Positions 36,201 to 48,060 of a stretch of DNA of 64,000 nucleotides are shown here, in pieces. The position numbers and the translations under genes were made by a program. The DNA lies in contig CADCXD010000001.1 of assembly GCA_902806575.1 (NCBI GenBank), forward strand, positions 4,650,001 through 4,714,000, in the 5' to 3' direction. Position 1 is the stretch's first letter, and every line of letters starts with the position of its first letter. Under the pieces are notes generated by a model that had not been told where the DNA came from, searched no databases, and saw nothing but the letters and a program-made list of their open reading frames with translations. This DNA comes from Jackrogersella multiformis (Eukaryota > Ascomycota > Sordariomycetes > Xylariales > Hypoxylaceae).

Positions 36201-38458
36201 CTAGACGTAGGGTAAGAATCTGTTGATGTGCCTAATGGCAATCGAAGCTTGAGGTAGAGGCGAATGGATAACTTACCGACTGGCGTTCCTGTTCCATGCG
36301 CCTCAACTAGGGAAATCTGTTGAGGTTCAAGTCGAGCTTGCCGAACTACATCGCGAAATAAGAGGGATAGGGATGGCGAGTTTGGCACAAACAGAGGCGT
36401 GCAGTTCTGGTTCTGGTAAACGGCCGTACTAGGAATGCAACCAAAGATTTGGTTTCCATCTGCAATAGCTGTCGACATCTTTTTCAAAAAGACACTGGCG
36501 ATAGCTTCACCGCGACAGTAGCCGTCTGCTAGCTCGTCGAAGGGCTTACATTGACCCGTAGGGCTGAGAAACGTAGCCCCGGCCAGGTTCTGAAACCAAA
36601 GCGGATTGCTTATAGTAGCTACTCCGCTAGCCAGCGCTGCGTTGCATTCTCCTGTGAGGATAGCCTTACATCCCATATGGATAGCAACGGCTGATGACGA
36701 ACAGGCCGAATCGATAGTCATTCCAGGACCAGTCCATCCAAAATAATGAGATACCTTTCCAGCGATGAAACCTCTTAGATTCCCCGTGGCGGTGAAAGCG
36801 TTAGGAGGGTGGCACGCTACGTTGTGCTCATAATCGACAGCACAAGCACCAACGTAACAGCCGACATGCGTATCCACATTGGGAAGATTGAAGTATCCTG
36901 ACTGTTCTACGGCTTGATATGCGGATTGCAAAAGAAGGCGTTGCTGGGGGTCCATTGAACTGGCTTCCCGGGGACTCTTTTTGAAGAATTTATGGTCGAA
37001 TCCATCCACATCGTTCAGGAAATTTCCATACCATTTACGATCAGTATCCGTGTCACGCCAGTGTGATTCAAACCCCATACGGCTCTCTGGAACTTCTCGG
37101 TGCTGCGATTGACCCTTTCGGAGGATCTCCCAGAACTCGTCCACATCGTCCGCGCCAGCAACTTTAATGGACATTCCAACGACTGCGATATCGTTATCAG
37201 TAGCCTCTTGGGAACTTCCAAAACTTCCTTCCGGGTCCAGTACGCTGGCCGACATCTGAGGAGTGTCCTCGTCCAGATTAGCGAAGTGTATAAGCCGCGG
37301 ACCTAGCTTACGCATAAGCGTAGGCGGCACGAATCTATCTGGCCCAAAAGAGACAATTACCGAGTCCTTGCTGTTAAGCTTTGATGTCTGTAAAGCAGCA
37401 AATGTCTGATACCACTTCGACTGTTCGACGAGGATCGCGCGTAAAGCAAGCTCGTGCATCTTGCCGCTCTTGATCTCCCCACTGCCCCCATTCGTATAAC
37501 TCGGTAGGGCCAGGTTGGCACCATCTGAGAACTGGAAAGCTGGGTTTGAGTCGCAGAATTGTACAAGAGACTCGATATCGGCATTATAACGTGCCCAATG
37601 AAAGCGCCCCTGAAGCCCGACCTCGGCAGCAGTGATACCTGCTGCTTTGACCTGCTGTAATAACATTGGTGCTGTGCGCTCCGAAGTGGTGAGAGTAACT
37701 CTTCTTTCGTCATATTGGACTGACATATATGCCTAGGAAATAGGAAGATTAGATTATGATCCTTTTTAGTATCACTGGAGAAGCCTAACAGGATAACATA
37801 CCTCCGGGAAGTGGTCAATAACTCGCCTCATCTCTGTACCCTGTCCATCATTGGCCCATGCCAGAGCATATGATCTGGCTCGTCCATGAACATCATCGGA
37901 TGCATCTTGTACGTCAACAAAAGCCCCGATAAGCATGGCAAGACGAATTGCCGCCGCACCGTATTTCTTCAAATCACGCTCGTTGGAGGAACATGACACA
38001 GCGAATGCACTCAACAACCCAGTACAGAATCCCAATGTTTCCGCATTTTTCTGTACGAAAGACGTGTGAAGGTCATGTGTACTTGCGGCCACGACAGGAT
38101 TCAGCTCGAGATATCGCCAGTATTGTGTGAGCTGTGTGATGACGACTAATGGTGTTAGGACAAGATTAGACAAGGTCACATCCCCTTGTGTCTTGTCGAG
38201 ACTGTTCTTCAACCACTTGTTGAGATCCGCAAGAAGGGTTTCCCCAGGCAGAGCGCTAAGCTTGGGGAAACTCTCGGTGATGACATTCCAAAATTGTGGT
38301 AGCTCCGCGATTGTCTCCTGTATCCAATGGAGCGAAGTCCCTCCCGCAAGTGACGCTCTGAGCTTGTCAAAGGATTGTTCATTGAATGATAATACCTGGG
38401 GCCCAAATAGGATCACGGTAGTCCCGTGGCTAGCTCCTGTTGTAGTATTATCACCCAT
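30293..38458 (-). CDS. Non-reducing PKS: SAT-KS-AT-PT-ACP-CMeT-R
   Basis: Iterative type I synthase. Five exons (38458-37802, 37732-36277, 36200-36120, 36043-35897, 35742-30293) with matching phases give about 2596 aa. Domains and active residues: SAT with GFCTG (Cys145); KS from about 400 with DSACSSS (Cys563), EAHGTGTPVG and KGFVGHTES; malonyl-AT with GHSFGE (Ser1003); PT with SGHMIAQ (His1327) and ILSDCF (Asp1509); one ACP with GIDSLM (Ser1696); C-methyltransferase with ILEMGAGTGG near 1990-1999; terminal reductase with TGTTGSLG near 2225 and YCEAK (Tyr2393, Lys2397). All catalytic residues looked for are present. This layout matches aldehyde-releasing enzymes of the methylorcinaldehyde, azaphilone and citrinin class, so a C-methylated aryl aldehyde is the likely product. 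The exact product cannot be read from sequence. Confidence 0.95.
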
Positions 38459-40978
38459 CTTTTCTCGATACTTCAGATGATGTTTCGCTTCGTGTGAGCA
38501 ATGGGGGAAATGATCTCTCTGATTTAGTCGAAGCGTAATGAGGTCGATTTAAACAGAAAACCTGAAGCGAGTACTTAAAATTAGCGAGGCCAACGACTAA
38601 TCAGATGATATGATCTTGTTTAAAATTTAACACAGGTATATCCTGGTCTTAAATCGTTTGGGGTTATCTTAGCTTAAATAGCAGGTAGAATTTATCAACG
38701 TCAACTACATCTATTTCAAATGCTATTATATGAACGGGATATCTTAATAGGCGATAAAACCGGCCGAATTCGATTTAAGATCACCCAAAGGGCATATGGT
38801 ACCTATTCCAGCTTTCCAGTACATTTGCGGCCTTTACAGTCTGAATGAAACGATACCTTCGCTAAAGCGAATCGCGATAGATCTCGCGAGCATAGTTCTC
38901 CGCGTATCTTCCTCTCCTATTCCACATGAGGCTATATTGTAGCAAATCCTGCAAGTTTCGGTGATGCCTTCAAGCCTCTCAGATCCAAGTTGAGCCGAAG
39001 TCCTATCGAGCATCACAAGAAATGATATGATCTTTAATGTCTCCAGCTTTGACGATAAACTCTTGTAGGACAAGAAGGCTATTAGGTAGTATTATGAAGG
39101 GCTACGAAGTAAGCAAATGACAGACATGTAAGCAGGAGCGCAAGTTTCGATTTTAAACAGCGCTAATATCAAAGATAACAGGAGAATCGACGTCTTCTCA
39201 AAGGGGCCGTTGAAGCAGAGCTCCCGCGCAGGCTTCCAAAAGCGTTGCTATCTTGCGAAACTAACAGACGTTATCGTATGAGTACCTGGGCAGTTATCAT
39301 GATGCTTGTTTTGGTGGCAGCAGCTGTGCGACCCCCATAGTGACCACTTAGCCTTTCCTACCAACTTTACGTCGTCCGAACTGGAACAACGGATCATTAC
39401 ACGACATTGAAGGAATGAGTTATAATCATATAGCGCCGCCGGCACTTGTCGAGACATCAGCCATGTATGTATGTATATGCCGGGACTTGGCGGTGTATGC
39501 CCCCCGTGCCTCGTAACGGCGCTTCGTCATCACCGCTGCGTCAGCCCGAGCCTCGTAGCAATTATATACTCCCAGATCATCCGGCAGGCGCATCTGCTGC
39601 CGATCAGGACTCCTCGCTGCGGCCGAGATCCTCGTCTCCGGATAACGCCGAGGCGCCGTGGGTTGTCTTAGATCCGTAAGCTTATCTAAAGCACGCTGAC
39701 ACGGCTCGGTCCCGAAGGCTGCGAAGGAATATCAGGGGCGGTGGAAAGAACGTCTGTGTAGAACATGAGGGTCGATCCGAGACAAGCTTAAGAGACTTCT
39801 GGGAAAGGTAATGATCGGAAAGACTTCCCGGTTCGCCGAATCATGAGAGAAATAGCATCATTACCTAGGTAGGTAACCCCCTTTTTAGTGTCCGATAACC
39901 TTAGGTCATGTCATGATCACATTTTAAGTTCTTACTTCCTGAGCCGTGCTTACGACGATGCCATGGTGGTTTAGGAGAGAGTCAAGTAAGCAAGATGGTG
40001 TATTGAACCATTCGAAGTATCTTGGCCTACCTACATACCTAGGTAGGTAGGTAGCTTGAATTGTAACGTCAAGCACCTAGCATCTCTACTCGTGGATGTC
40101 TTTGCCCGAGTTTACAAGGGGTTATTGTGTTGGTTTTTTTTCTATGGTAAAACGTCCCGATTAAACTAAATACGTTAAGTAGAGCTCGGATAGAAAAGTA
40201 ATGCACCCGTCGCTTTTTGGCTTGTGCGTACCTATATATTTATAAGATTTAATTAAGTACGGATAACCCTTTTAAGAGTTTCTTCTATACAAGATCCTTA
40301 CCAACTGCCACGTACGGCTATGCCAGCTGACAAGGCTAGCAGATCAGGTGGAGCTGACAGCTGAGCGAGATACTTGCCAGCTGGTATCAAGCACTGCCAT
40401 CTGGTGACAGGGGCTCCATATGGAAGAAACTTTTGAAAGGGTTAACCGTACATAATAATAATAAAAGCATAACAGTTGTCGCGAGATTTCCACCTTGGTA
40501 TTGTGGCGTTTCTTAGGCGGGAATTGCCAAATGTTAAGAAAATGGCTGTGATGTACGCTTTAGCACTAACAGTTCCAAGCGCACGGATGATTCTCAAAAA
40601 GGAAATGTTGGTATGACAAGGGTACCGGTACGTTCAATCAAAACAGTCAAAACAAAGTGCGCGATGATTCTTGGTGTTGTTCGTATTAAGTGCAAATAAG
40701 TGTAAGTTACCTAGTACCTACGTGAGTGCCAACTATTATTACATAAGGTAATTAGTTGCTATACGCTCGGACCACTCCACGCGACTACCTTACGTAATTG
40801 CTACATCCCAACAGGAAAGGTTGCCGTCGAAGGTATTAAGTTAAAGACAGCAAGTTAACTTTCATCTTTTATTAATGCTTACATTATAAATAAATCAAAA
40901 CGTTTTCCATCCCTCGAGTTCCATAAACGGCAACTTGATCATAATTCCACTGGACTTATTAGGCATTTGTAATTATAC
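38459..40978. other. Long divergent intergenic region
   Basis: Separates the PKS start from the HET-gene start, so it holds both promoters. An open frame from ATG 39497 to a GTAAGC donor at about 39677 encodes MPPVPRNGASSSP and later EAPWVVLDP. It has good codon character but no downstream exon I can join, and may be the remnant of a lost gene. CCTAGG motifs occur at 39865 and 40036. Confidence 0.4.
39497..39676 (+). pseudogene. Orphan first-exon-like fragment
   Basis: Sixty codons rich in Pro, Ser and Arg (MPPVPRNGASSSP through NAEAPWVVLDP) ending at a GTAAGC donor with a GCTGAC branch-like site downstream. No following exon restores a long frame before the HET gene. It may be a relic of a gene formerly between PKS and HET, or chance. 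Confidence 0.2.
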
Positions 40979-42861
40979 ATGGATCGATTTCAGTATAGCC
41001 TTCTCGACAAGAATAAGCGTGAAATACGCATTTTCAGGCTGCAGCCCGCCACTTGCCACGACGAACCAATCTCTGGAAATCTCATCATCGTGTCTATAGA
41101 CAATAAGCCGATATATGACGCCCTAAGTTATGTTTGGGGCGTTCCAAACCCAGCCGTAGATATTCTCGTCGATGGTTTCCCTTTCTCGATCGGACCTAAT
41201 CTTCACAGCGCAATTCTAGATTTACGCCAGGAACGAGCACCTTTGCTTTTATGGATAGACGCCCTCTGTATCAATCAAGGAGATATCACTGAGCGCGAGC
41301 ATCAAGTCAGCATGATGCGTGAGATCTACTCTCAAGCTAGACTGGTGCGTGCCTGGCTTAACGAGCATATCGACCCAACGGCTAGGCCGTTCAAGGAAAT
41401 TCAGCGTCTGAGGAAGAGAGGTTCAGCGAGTTACGATCCATTGAGTTTCCGCGAAGTTATTAGAATATTATGGGCCGCGCTCCCATTTCTATTCTTAAAG
41501 GCCACTCGCATTCGTCGGGGCCTCACCAACGACCGTGCTTTCTGGGACCCCATCATCCGCATCTTCGACAATGAGTATTGGAGCCGTCTATGGATTCAGC
41601 AGGAGATCCTCCTCGCTCGGAAAGTGATTTTCCACTGCCGTAAATATGTTATACCCGAGAAGGGTTATTTCGTTTTCAAAGCGCGGTAAGTGAGCACAAT
41701 GGCGTCGTCGACCGCGGTGATTCTGGCCTCGACGATGTCTTCGAGATGAGTGTACCGGGCTATTTCGACACATTAAGCGAAGGCCGGGAAAATGTCGCGC
41801 ACAGCCGTGATAATGAAAGTGGCGTTGCAAAAGAACCCGGTCTGTTACTCGGGTTGTTTCTAAGCTCCCGTAACCTGCGGGTCACCGATCCTCGGGACCG
41901 CGTGTATGGGTGTCTAGGGTTTCTGGGCACGAAACAGCGAGCACAAATCACAGTGGACTATTCATCTAATCTCATTTCGACGTACGCGCAAGTTTTCAAG
42001 AGCCACATCTACGAATGTGACAACCTTGACTTCCTGTGTAGTACGGTCGACAGTGTCGAGGCCCTACTACATACTCTTCCAGTATGGATGCCAGCTCCCG
42101 AAAAAGGGTCGGTCTTTTTTTATCAAGAAATCGAAAGACACAAATGCAGTCCTTTGCCATCAGAGCCCGTGGGCGTCATCTCAACAGACGGCACAGTGCT
42201 CACCATCAGAGGATTCCAAATTGATACTGTCCGCAGGACTGGGAAGAACGAGCCCATTTTCTACCGTCCGATATTGGAGTGCGTTACTGAGGTTCAAGCC
42301 ATGAATAAGGAATTGAATCCTCACGATGCTCCAGATGCTTTGTGGGAGAAGCCGTACTTTGCCGAGTTATTTCGATTCGGTTGCAGCGACAATACGTACT
42401 GGAACATCTGGTACCGGCGACCGCCATTTAATGGTGATTTGACAAGCGTTCTCAAGACAATTGTCCAAAGGCCTATAGAAATAGGTAAACACGACCTTGA
42501 TTTAGCCATATTCGTCCAAGGTGTGACCAGCCGGCAACCGGACGGTGATATAATAATTTCAATGTGTAATGCAGTCAAAACATCCTCGTTCTTCATGTCG
42601 GCAACACATCAATTAGGGTTGATCTCTGTTAGTAATACTCATCTCCATGCGGAGGCGGGCGACCTAATCTTTATCATCCCGGGATGTCCGAAACCGTTGG
42701 TTCTGCGACCGAGAGATGGGGCATCGCGACAATTCTTGCTTATTGGATCTGTTGTCCTGCCGCAGATAATGGACGGGAGCTTCGCGGAGTGGTTTTTACG
42801 TCAAAAAGACACGCACAAGTATAACCAAAACGTGCGGATGGTGGACATTGACTTGATATAA
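40979..42861 (+). CDS. HET-domain protein (heterokaryon incompatibility), possibly frameshifted
   Basis: HET proteins mediate non-self recognition and cell death in fungi. The N-terminal part has the classic HET blocks: YDALSYVWG, LLLWIDALCINQ, HQVSMMREIYSQA and RLWIQQEILLA. The C-terminal part begins with LRVTDPRDRVYGCLGF and runs to the stop at 42861. Two frames must be joined. Either an intron from the GTAAGT at 41686 to an AAG acceptor at 41777 is removed (in phase), or one base is missing near 41655-41665. The second option keeps a protein-like stretch (VVDRGDSGLDDVFEMSVPGYF) that the intron would discard. I cannot decide. The gene converges with the monooxygenase gene, 182 bp apart. Confidence 0.8.
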
Positions 42862-43043
42862 GTTTTTCGCCCCGGGTTTACGAAGAAATATTGTGCTACC
42901 TGGTCTGCTTGCAAGAGGCTAGGAGGGGTCTACAACACTCTCCTAGCCATATTATCTGCAGAGTGGATCAATTGAAGCCATCGTGACCCTTACCTACCTA
43001 AAGAGATAAGCTCCTTAAACGCAGTGGGACAGTTGCTTGAAAT

Positions 43044-44822
43044 TTAGTCTGAGCTCGCTGAGATAAAATAAGACCAGTTCACTTTCGACACGCAGCGGCT
43101 CCACCAAAAGGAGAATTGAGTCCCTGGCCAGATCAACGTGTTCTTGCCGGACTCCTTATTGATGAAGTACGTCTGGACGCGACTAGTATATACCAAACCC
43201 TTCATTTTCTCCTGGATATCGGCGTTGAAACTAGCGATAGCTTCGGGCGTTGGTTCCAAAGCTACCGGCTTTCCTTGCTTGCCACCGCTCCGCGCCCATA
43301 TTGAAGCCAGAAGACGAGTGATGTATACGATTGAGCACTCAATCCCGTGCAAGGTAGAATTCCCAGATGGTAGGGTGTTAGGTCCGCCTAGCATGAAGAG
43401 GTTGGGGAAGCCGTTAACAGACACGCTTTTGAGCATATTAGCATCGTGATGTAGGGGAACTTCAGGTGGAAGAAACGCTCACCCCATGTAGGCTTCGGAG
43501 CCGCCTTGAGACCTCCATACCTCACGTAGGTCCTTTCCGCCTACCCCCAGGACCCTCATAGGTGTCAATAGGTCCTGCGTTTTGAAGCCGTTGGCTAGGA
43601 TAACAACGTCGGCCTCGTGCTGGTTGCCGTGCTGGTCTACCAGGAGCCTTTTGTCATCCCCTTCTACAGAACGAATCCCATCACACTTTATCAATGCGAA
43701 TCTATCGTCTCGAGTCGCCTCTAAATACCCGTGATCCATGACTGGTCGTTTCGCGCCCAGCTCGTAGCGCGGGACCAATATGTCATGATACTTGGGATCT
43801 GCTACAGCTTCCATATACAACTTGATCGCGTTGGTGCTAGCCTCACGCGCCTTGGAGCCTGCCAGCGTCTTCCTAAAAGCAAGAAAGCCGCGGTCAAGCT
43901 GATAGGCAGTCCAAAGACGACGCAGACGCATGACGAGTGGGACGTATCGAAGACACCTGACAACGTCTTAGACGAAGATACAATGGTAAAAGGGGGCGGG
44001 GTGGGTTACGGAGCAATTTTCGAGAGGGCGGCTTCCTACCATTTTGTAAACTCGGAGATCCGGTAGTTTGGCTTTGGAGCGACCCATTGCTCACTTCTTA
44101 CGATCTGGACCACACACTTCGGTTGGCGTTGGGCGAGGATCCATGGTATAACTTGATTTGCAGAGCAGCCGTTCCCGATAACCATTATCTTCTTGCCATT
44201 AAAGTCGATGTCTCGCCATTGAGCAGTGTGGAAACATTGACCGCTAAAACTTCTGAGCGCCGGAAGATCGTCCAAACCTTTCGGCACGTTAAGGACGCCC
44301 ATGGCAGTCACCACATATCGTGCCTTTACAGTGTACGGCTGCTTAGTCGTGAGGTCGGTGATGGAGAGAGTCCAGACCGCCTCCTCCCCCGACCACGAAA
44401 TCGAGGTACATTCTTGTTGAAGATGGATATGAGGGTCGAGTTCGAAATGTCTAGCGCAGCTGCGGATGTAGCCAAGAATCTCTGGCTGTGAGGCAAACTT
44501 CTCGGACCAGTTGGGATTTTGGAAGAAGGAGTAAGAATAGAACTGGAGAGTTAGCAGAGGAAGCTGGCCGGCGGACGCGCTGGGCTCGGGGTCGACCGGT
44601 GGCTCATTAATAATGAGCGGCTCATTGCCTTACCTCGGAAGGGACATCGCAACTTAGGTTGGGGTAATGGCTCTGAGACCAGGTACCCCCGATATCATCG
44701 TGTTTCTCATACACGTCAAAGTTGTGGTGGTTTAGGATGCGCTTGAGCTGGACCGCCATGGCAATTCCACCCATGCCAGCGCCAATAATGGCGATCTTGT
44801 CGTTGTCCTGAGCACCGGCCAT
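43044..44822 (-). CDS. FAD monooxygenase, Baeyer-Villiger type
   Basis: Four exons, 44822-44634, 44542-44040, 43956-43483 and 43425-43044, phases consistent, 515 aa. The FAD-binding GxGxxG is at the N-terminus (IIGAGMGGIA), followed by the DIGGTWSQSHYPNLSCD segment typical of this group. FSGQCFHTAQW fits the Baeyer-Villiger fingerprint FxGxxxHxxxW, and the NADPH-binding motif is VIGNGCSANQ. Such enzymes insert oxygen next to a ketone or oxidise heteroatoms (S, N, possibly As). It is transcribed divergently from the arsenite methyltransferase gene with about 700 bp between starts, a likely shared promoter. Substrate is unknown. It could tailor the polyketide or act with the arsenic genes. Confidence 0.88.
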
Positions 44823-45519
44823 GCCGTCCTTTCCACTGCTGTTAGATATTCAGGTGCTTTCCATGTCCGAAAGTACGCTTCGTCACGGCACGCAACACTC
44901 GGAAGCAGGATAGAGCTCCAACGTTTGACCGAATATGTAGGCTGAAGTTGAGGCGTACGTACAGAAAGAGGCTACGGTTGGAAATTCACCATCATGGTAC
45001 CTAGGTCCTAGGTACCTAGTGTACCGCTGTAGGTAGTGCATGTATTCAAGTAGGTCCTGTACTACCTGTCACGCGCTGGTGAGTCACTGGGCTCATCTGA
45101 TTGGGCGGGCTCAATAACCCCCAAAAGCCAGGTGGTACAGTGGGGGGGAAATATCCTCTCTTCTTGGTGCTGATTGGCCAATCGTTCATTTATATTCCCA
45201 GATTCGGCGATGAGGATCGGAGATCCTACACTGTGCATCCCTACTCCACCAAGCATCAATAATCATCTATCTACCTCTAGGAGCGGAGATGATGTACCTA
45301 CCTAGGTAGGTAAGCAGTTCACGTTTAATACTACCACCAACGTAGAGGACACGGCTGCAGTCACTGGGCTGCATCCAACTCACTGCAGCATGTCATATCA
45401 GTCTTCGTGGATTTAAAGGGGTCGGGGTTGTCCCTTCGCCTCGGGTTGTGTCGGGAACCGCTTAACTACCTAGGTACCTGTTGTCTTAAAAGTCTTCAAG
45501 CCTCCTTTTTGCCTTCAAG
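44823..45519. promoter_or_regulatory. Shared divergent promoter region
   Basis: Intergenic DNA between the divergent monooxygenase and methyltransferase genes. It contains two clusters of the TACCTAGGTA-type motif (near 44998-45015 and 45297-45312) and a further copy at 45468 just before the methyltransferase start. Shared regulation is inferred from arrangement only. Confidence 0.45.
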
Positions 45520-46665
45520 ATGACCTCAGCCACTGCACATGCAAGCCTTGTCCACAAACAGGTGGAGGAGGCTTATAGTTTTCGATCGGAAAATGCAATT
45601 AATGAGGCTCTCCGTAAGAAGATTGCCTCGTCTTTAGGCTACAGTTCCGCTGATCTCGAGGGTCTCGTCGCTGATGCTCACATCGGCGAGGGTTGCGGGA
45701 ATCCCCTTCTCATAGCCAGTTTGAACGAGGTCGGTCCTAACGATGCCCAATCCTGAGTACCTGAGCACTGTTTCTCTGACAGGCTGGTTTTCGATCAGGG
45801 AGATACTGTTGTTGATCTCGGTAGTGGAGCGGGCTTCGATTGCTTTTTAGCTAGCAAGCAAGTAGGGCTAACGGGGAAAGTCATTGGATTTGACATGACG
45901 CCTGTATGTTCCTGGTTTTTCGTGGTCTGATGGAGACGTTGTAGCTGACATAAACGAGAAAATGGTCGACCTAGCTCGAGCGAACGCTCAGAAGATGGGT
46001 CTCACCAACGTCGAGTTCATCCAGACAGACATCAGCACGCTACCACTTTTAGACGACTCCGTGGATTGTGTTATGAGCAACTGTGTGCTCAACCTCGTAC
46101 CGGATGAAGAGAAACTTCTGGTCTTCAAGGAGATACACCGTATTCTGAAGCCATGCGGCCGCTTGGCTGTCAGCGACTTTCTGGCCTTGAAGCCCCTTAG
46201 CGCCGAGATAAAAAGTTATCCCGCACTGCATTCTGGGTGTGTCTCGGGTGCTGTTGAAGTTTCAATTATGAAGCAATTCTTATTTTCTGTCGGCTTTGAC
46301 GGTAGGTCTTCTCCACGGGTCTTTGCTACGTAAAGTGCTAGTATATGCCACAATACCTGTATTAACTCGTGTGCAGACGTTCTTTTAGTCGACACCAAGA
46401 AAGACTTAAGCTTGTATAAAGATGGAGAATCGGCCAAATCGGTTACTCCGTGCTGCGTTGGTGGAAGCTGTGGGACAGGGACCACCCCCTCGGGGAGAAA
46501 GGAGCTTCCATACGACATAAACGAATGGATCTGTAAGTCTCGTTCCTATACCATACCATGAGGTTCTAACCGGCGGGAAAATCAGCTTCGTTCCAAATCT
46601 ATGGGCACAAGTGGTGTGGCAAGACAGTGCAAAATGCACCGCAGGTCTGCTCGGTCAGGCCATAA
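45520..46665 (+). CDS. arsM: Arsenite methyltransferase-like SAM enzyme (ArsM/AS3MT)
   Basis: Transfers methyl groups from SAM to trivalent arsenic. Five exons, 45520-45729, 45799-45903, 45959-46301, 46377-46532 and 46586-46665, give 297 aa in phase. SAM motif I is VVDLGSGAGFDC (about residues 74-85), then the family block MVDLARANAQKMGL, SNCVLNLVPDEEK and GRLAVSDFLALKPL. Cysteines characteristic of arsenite methyltransferases are present: Cys59 in GEGCGNP, Cys199 in HSGCVSGAV, and a C-terminal CCVGGSC cluster (245-251) like the Cys-rich ends of animal AS3MT. A Cys equivalent to the N-terminal one (Cys32 of AS3MT) is not seen. The donor at 45730 (GTCGGT) is unusual but its join restores NEGDTVVDLG. 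Close relatives methylating other substrates cannot be excluded. Confidence 0.85.
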
Positions 46666-47092
46666 TATTAGCTTACCCAGTACGAAGGTCCAAGGAGGTT
46701 GCGGTACCTCTAGTGGTTGCTGTTGAGTTGTCATAGGGGAATAGCCCGCCAGCTCATTCATAGTACGAGATTACAGGCATACAGGAACCCGCTGTACACT
46801 GTAAATTATGCACTGTACTGTACAATGATCGGCACGCCCTAGCATTGCCGGTCCCGGTCTCCACTATTTAGAAAGCTCCACACCCCGTATCACCGGCCTG
46901 TATTACTTAGCAGCTGCATAGGTACTACCTATCTTCTACCTTTCAATCTTCAACCTTCAACATTCAACCTTCACACTTAAAACATTACCTACCTAGGCAC
47001 CTAGGGCAAATATGCCTGATTGCTCTCAACCTAAGACGACCAAAATAGAAGCAGCTGGATTAAATATAGCTCGTCTAAAGTAATTTGCGAAA

Positions 47093-48060
47093 ATGGGACA
47101 GGAGAGGACACTCACGTCAGATAACGCAAATGCGAGCGCGACCAGCGCTGATGCAAACGAGGTTTGTAGCCTGTAAAACTTGATCCGTGGACCACGGATG
47201 AGATTAAAAGAATTATGTACTCGACGTACTGACGTTCCTTCCGCCAGCGTGCCCGTCTGCGTCGCAATCAGCGCAACTCTCGCGCGAGGAAGCAGGCGTA
47301 TGTTCTAGATCTCGAGCAGCGGTGGAGCGAATGCGTCCGATTGGGCGCGCAGGCCACCGTCGAGATGCAGAAGGAGGCGCGAAGGGTCCAAGAGGAGAAC
47401 AGCCTGCTTCGGGCCATGTTGCGTGAGCAAGGTCTGGATGACCGAGCTATCCACCGCGCGTTAGCTGCTGCTAGGCAGGCTGGGGACGATGACGAAGGGA
47501 AGACGCAGACACAGGTCCGTCACCGTCGCCGTCACCGCTGGTTCCTATCATGTTGCATAGCTACGGCAACTAACAATTAGGCATACCGCCAGACACAGCA
47601 TAGCTTCGACACCGCTGCGTCGGTGGACCTTCAAGAGCCCTCCGCTCCGCAGTGGCCTCCGGGGCCAGTTTCGGCACTGGACCCAGCGACGTCCGGTGGC
47701 CATGTGAACACGCCCCAGGAGTTAAATTTCCAAGATTGGCTGAATGACCTCTGCAACATCAAGGATGCCTTCGGCGCTGACATTTTTGTAAGGCTCGCTA
47801 AGTTTAAAAGATGCATGACCACACCCCATCTATGCTGACTACGTAAGTAGGAGGCACAGAACATCGACTCACCATCGCAAAACGGTCTCGGCTGCCTCGG
47901 GTTATCACCAGATTTCCCTATCTCTCTAGCCGAAAACGATGCTCAATGCTGTCAGCCTCTGTTGATGCGGGATCACGATAGATCAAGCAGTTCAAATACT
48001 GCTTTGGGCCCCTTAACAGGACAGCATGTGGGATCACCTCGACTGGGGGAATATATATAA
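47093..48060 (+). CDS. bZIP transcription factor
   Basis: Four exons, 47093-47161, 47248-47514, 47581-47787 and 47851-48060, 250 aa. The basic region RRNQRNSRARKQAYVLDLE fits N-x7-K/R, followed by a coiled-coil stretch with VQEENSLLRAMLREQG. The zipper is short and irregular, as in many fungal bZIPs of secondary-metabolism and stress clusters. The C-terminal half is Ser/Pro/Gln-rich with several Cys (CLGLSP, QCCQP) and has no known domain. Introns have GTTTGT, GTCCGT and GTAAGG donors, and the second has an AACTAAC branch site. Its position between ArsM and the transporter suggests it is the pathway regulator, possibly metalloid-sensing through its cysteines (inference). Confidence 0.85.

Noticed and set aside
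44036..44094. Apparent frameshift in the monooxygenase
   Set aside because: Resolved by an intron of 83 nt (GTAGGA donor at 44039, CAG acceptor at 43957) that restores the frame KW-CLRYVPL.
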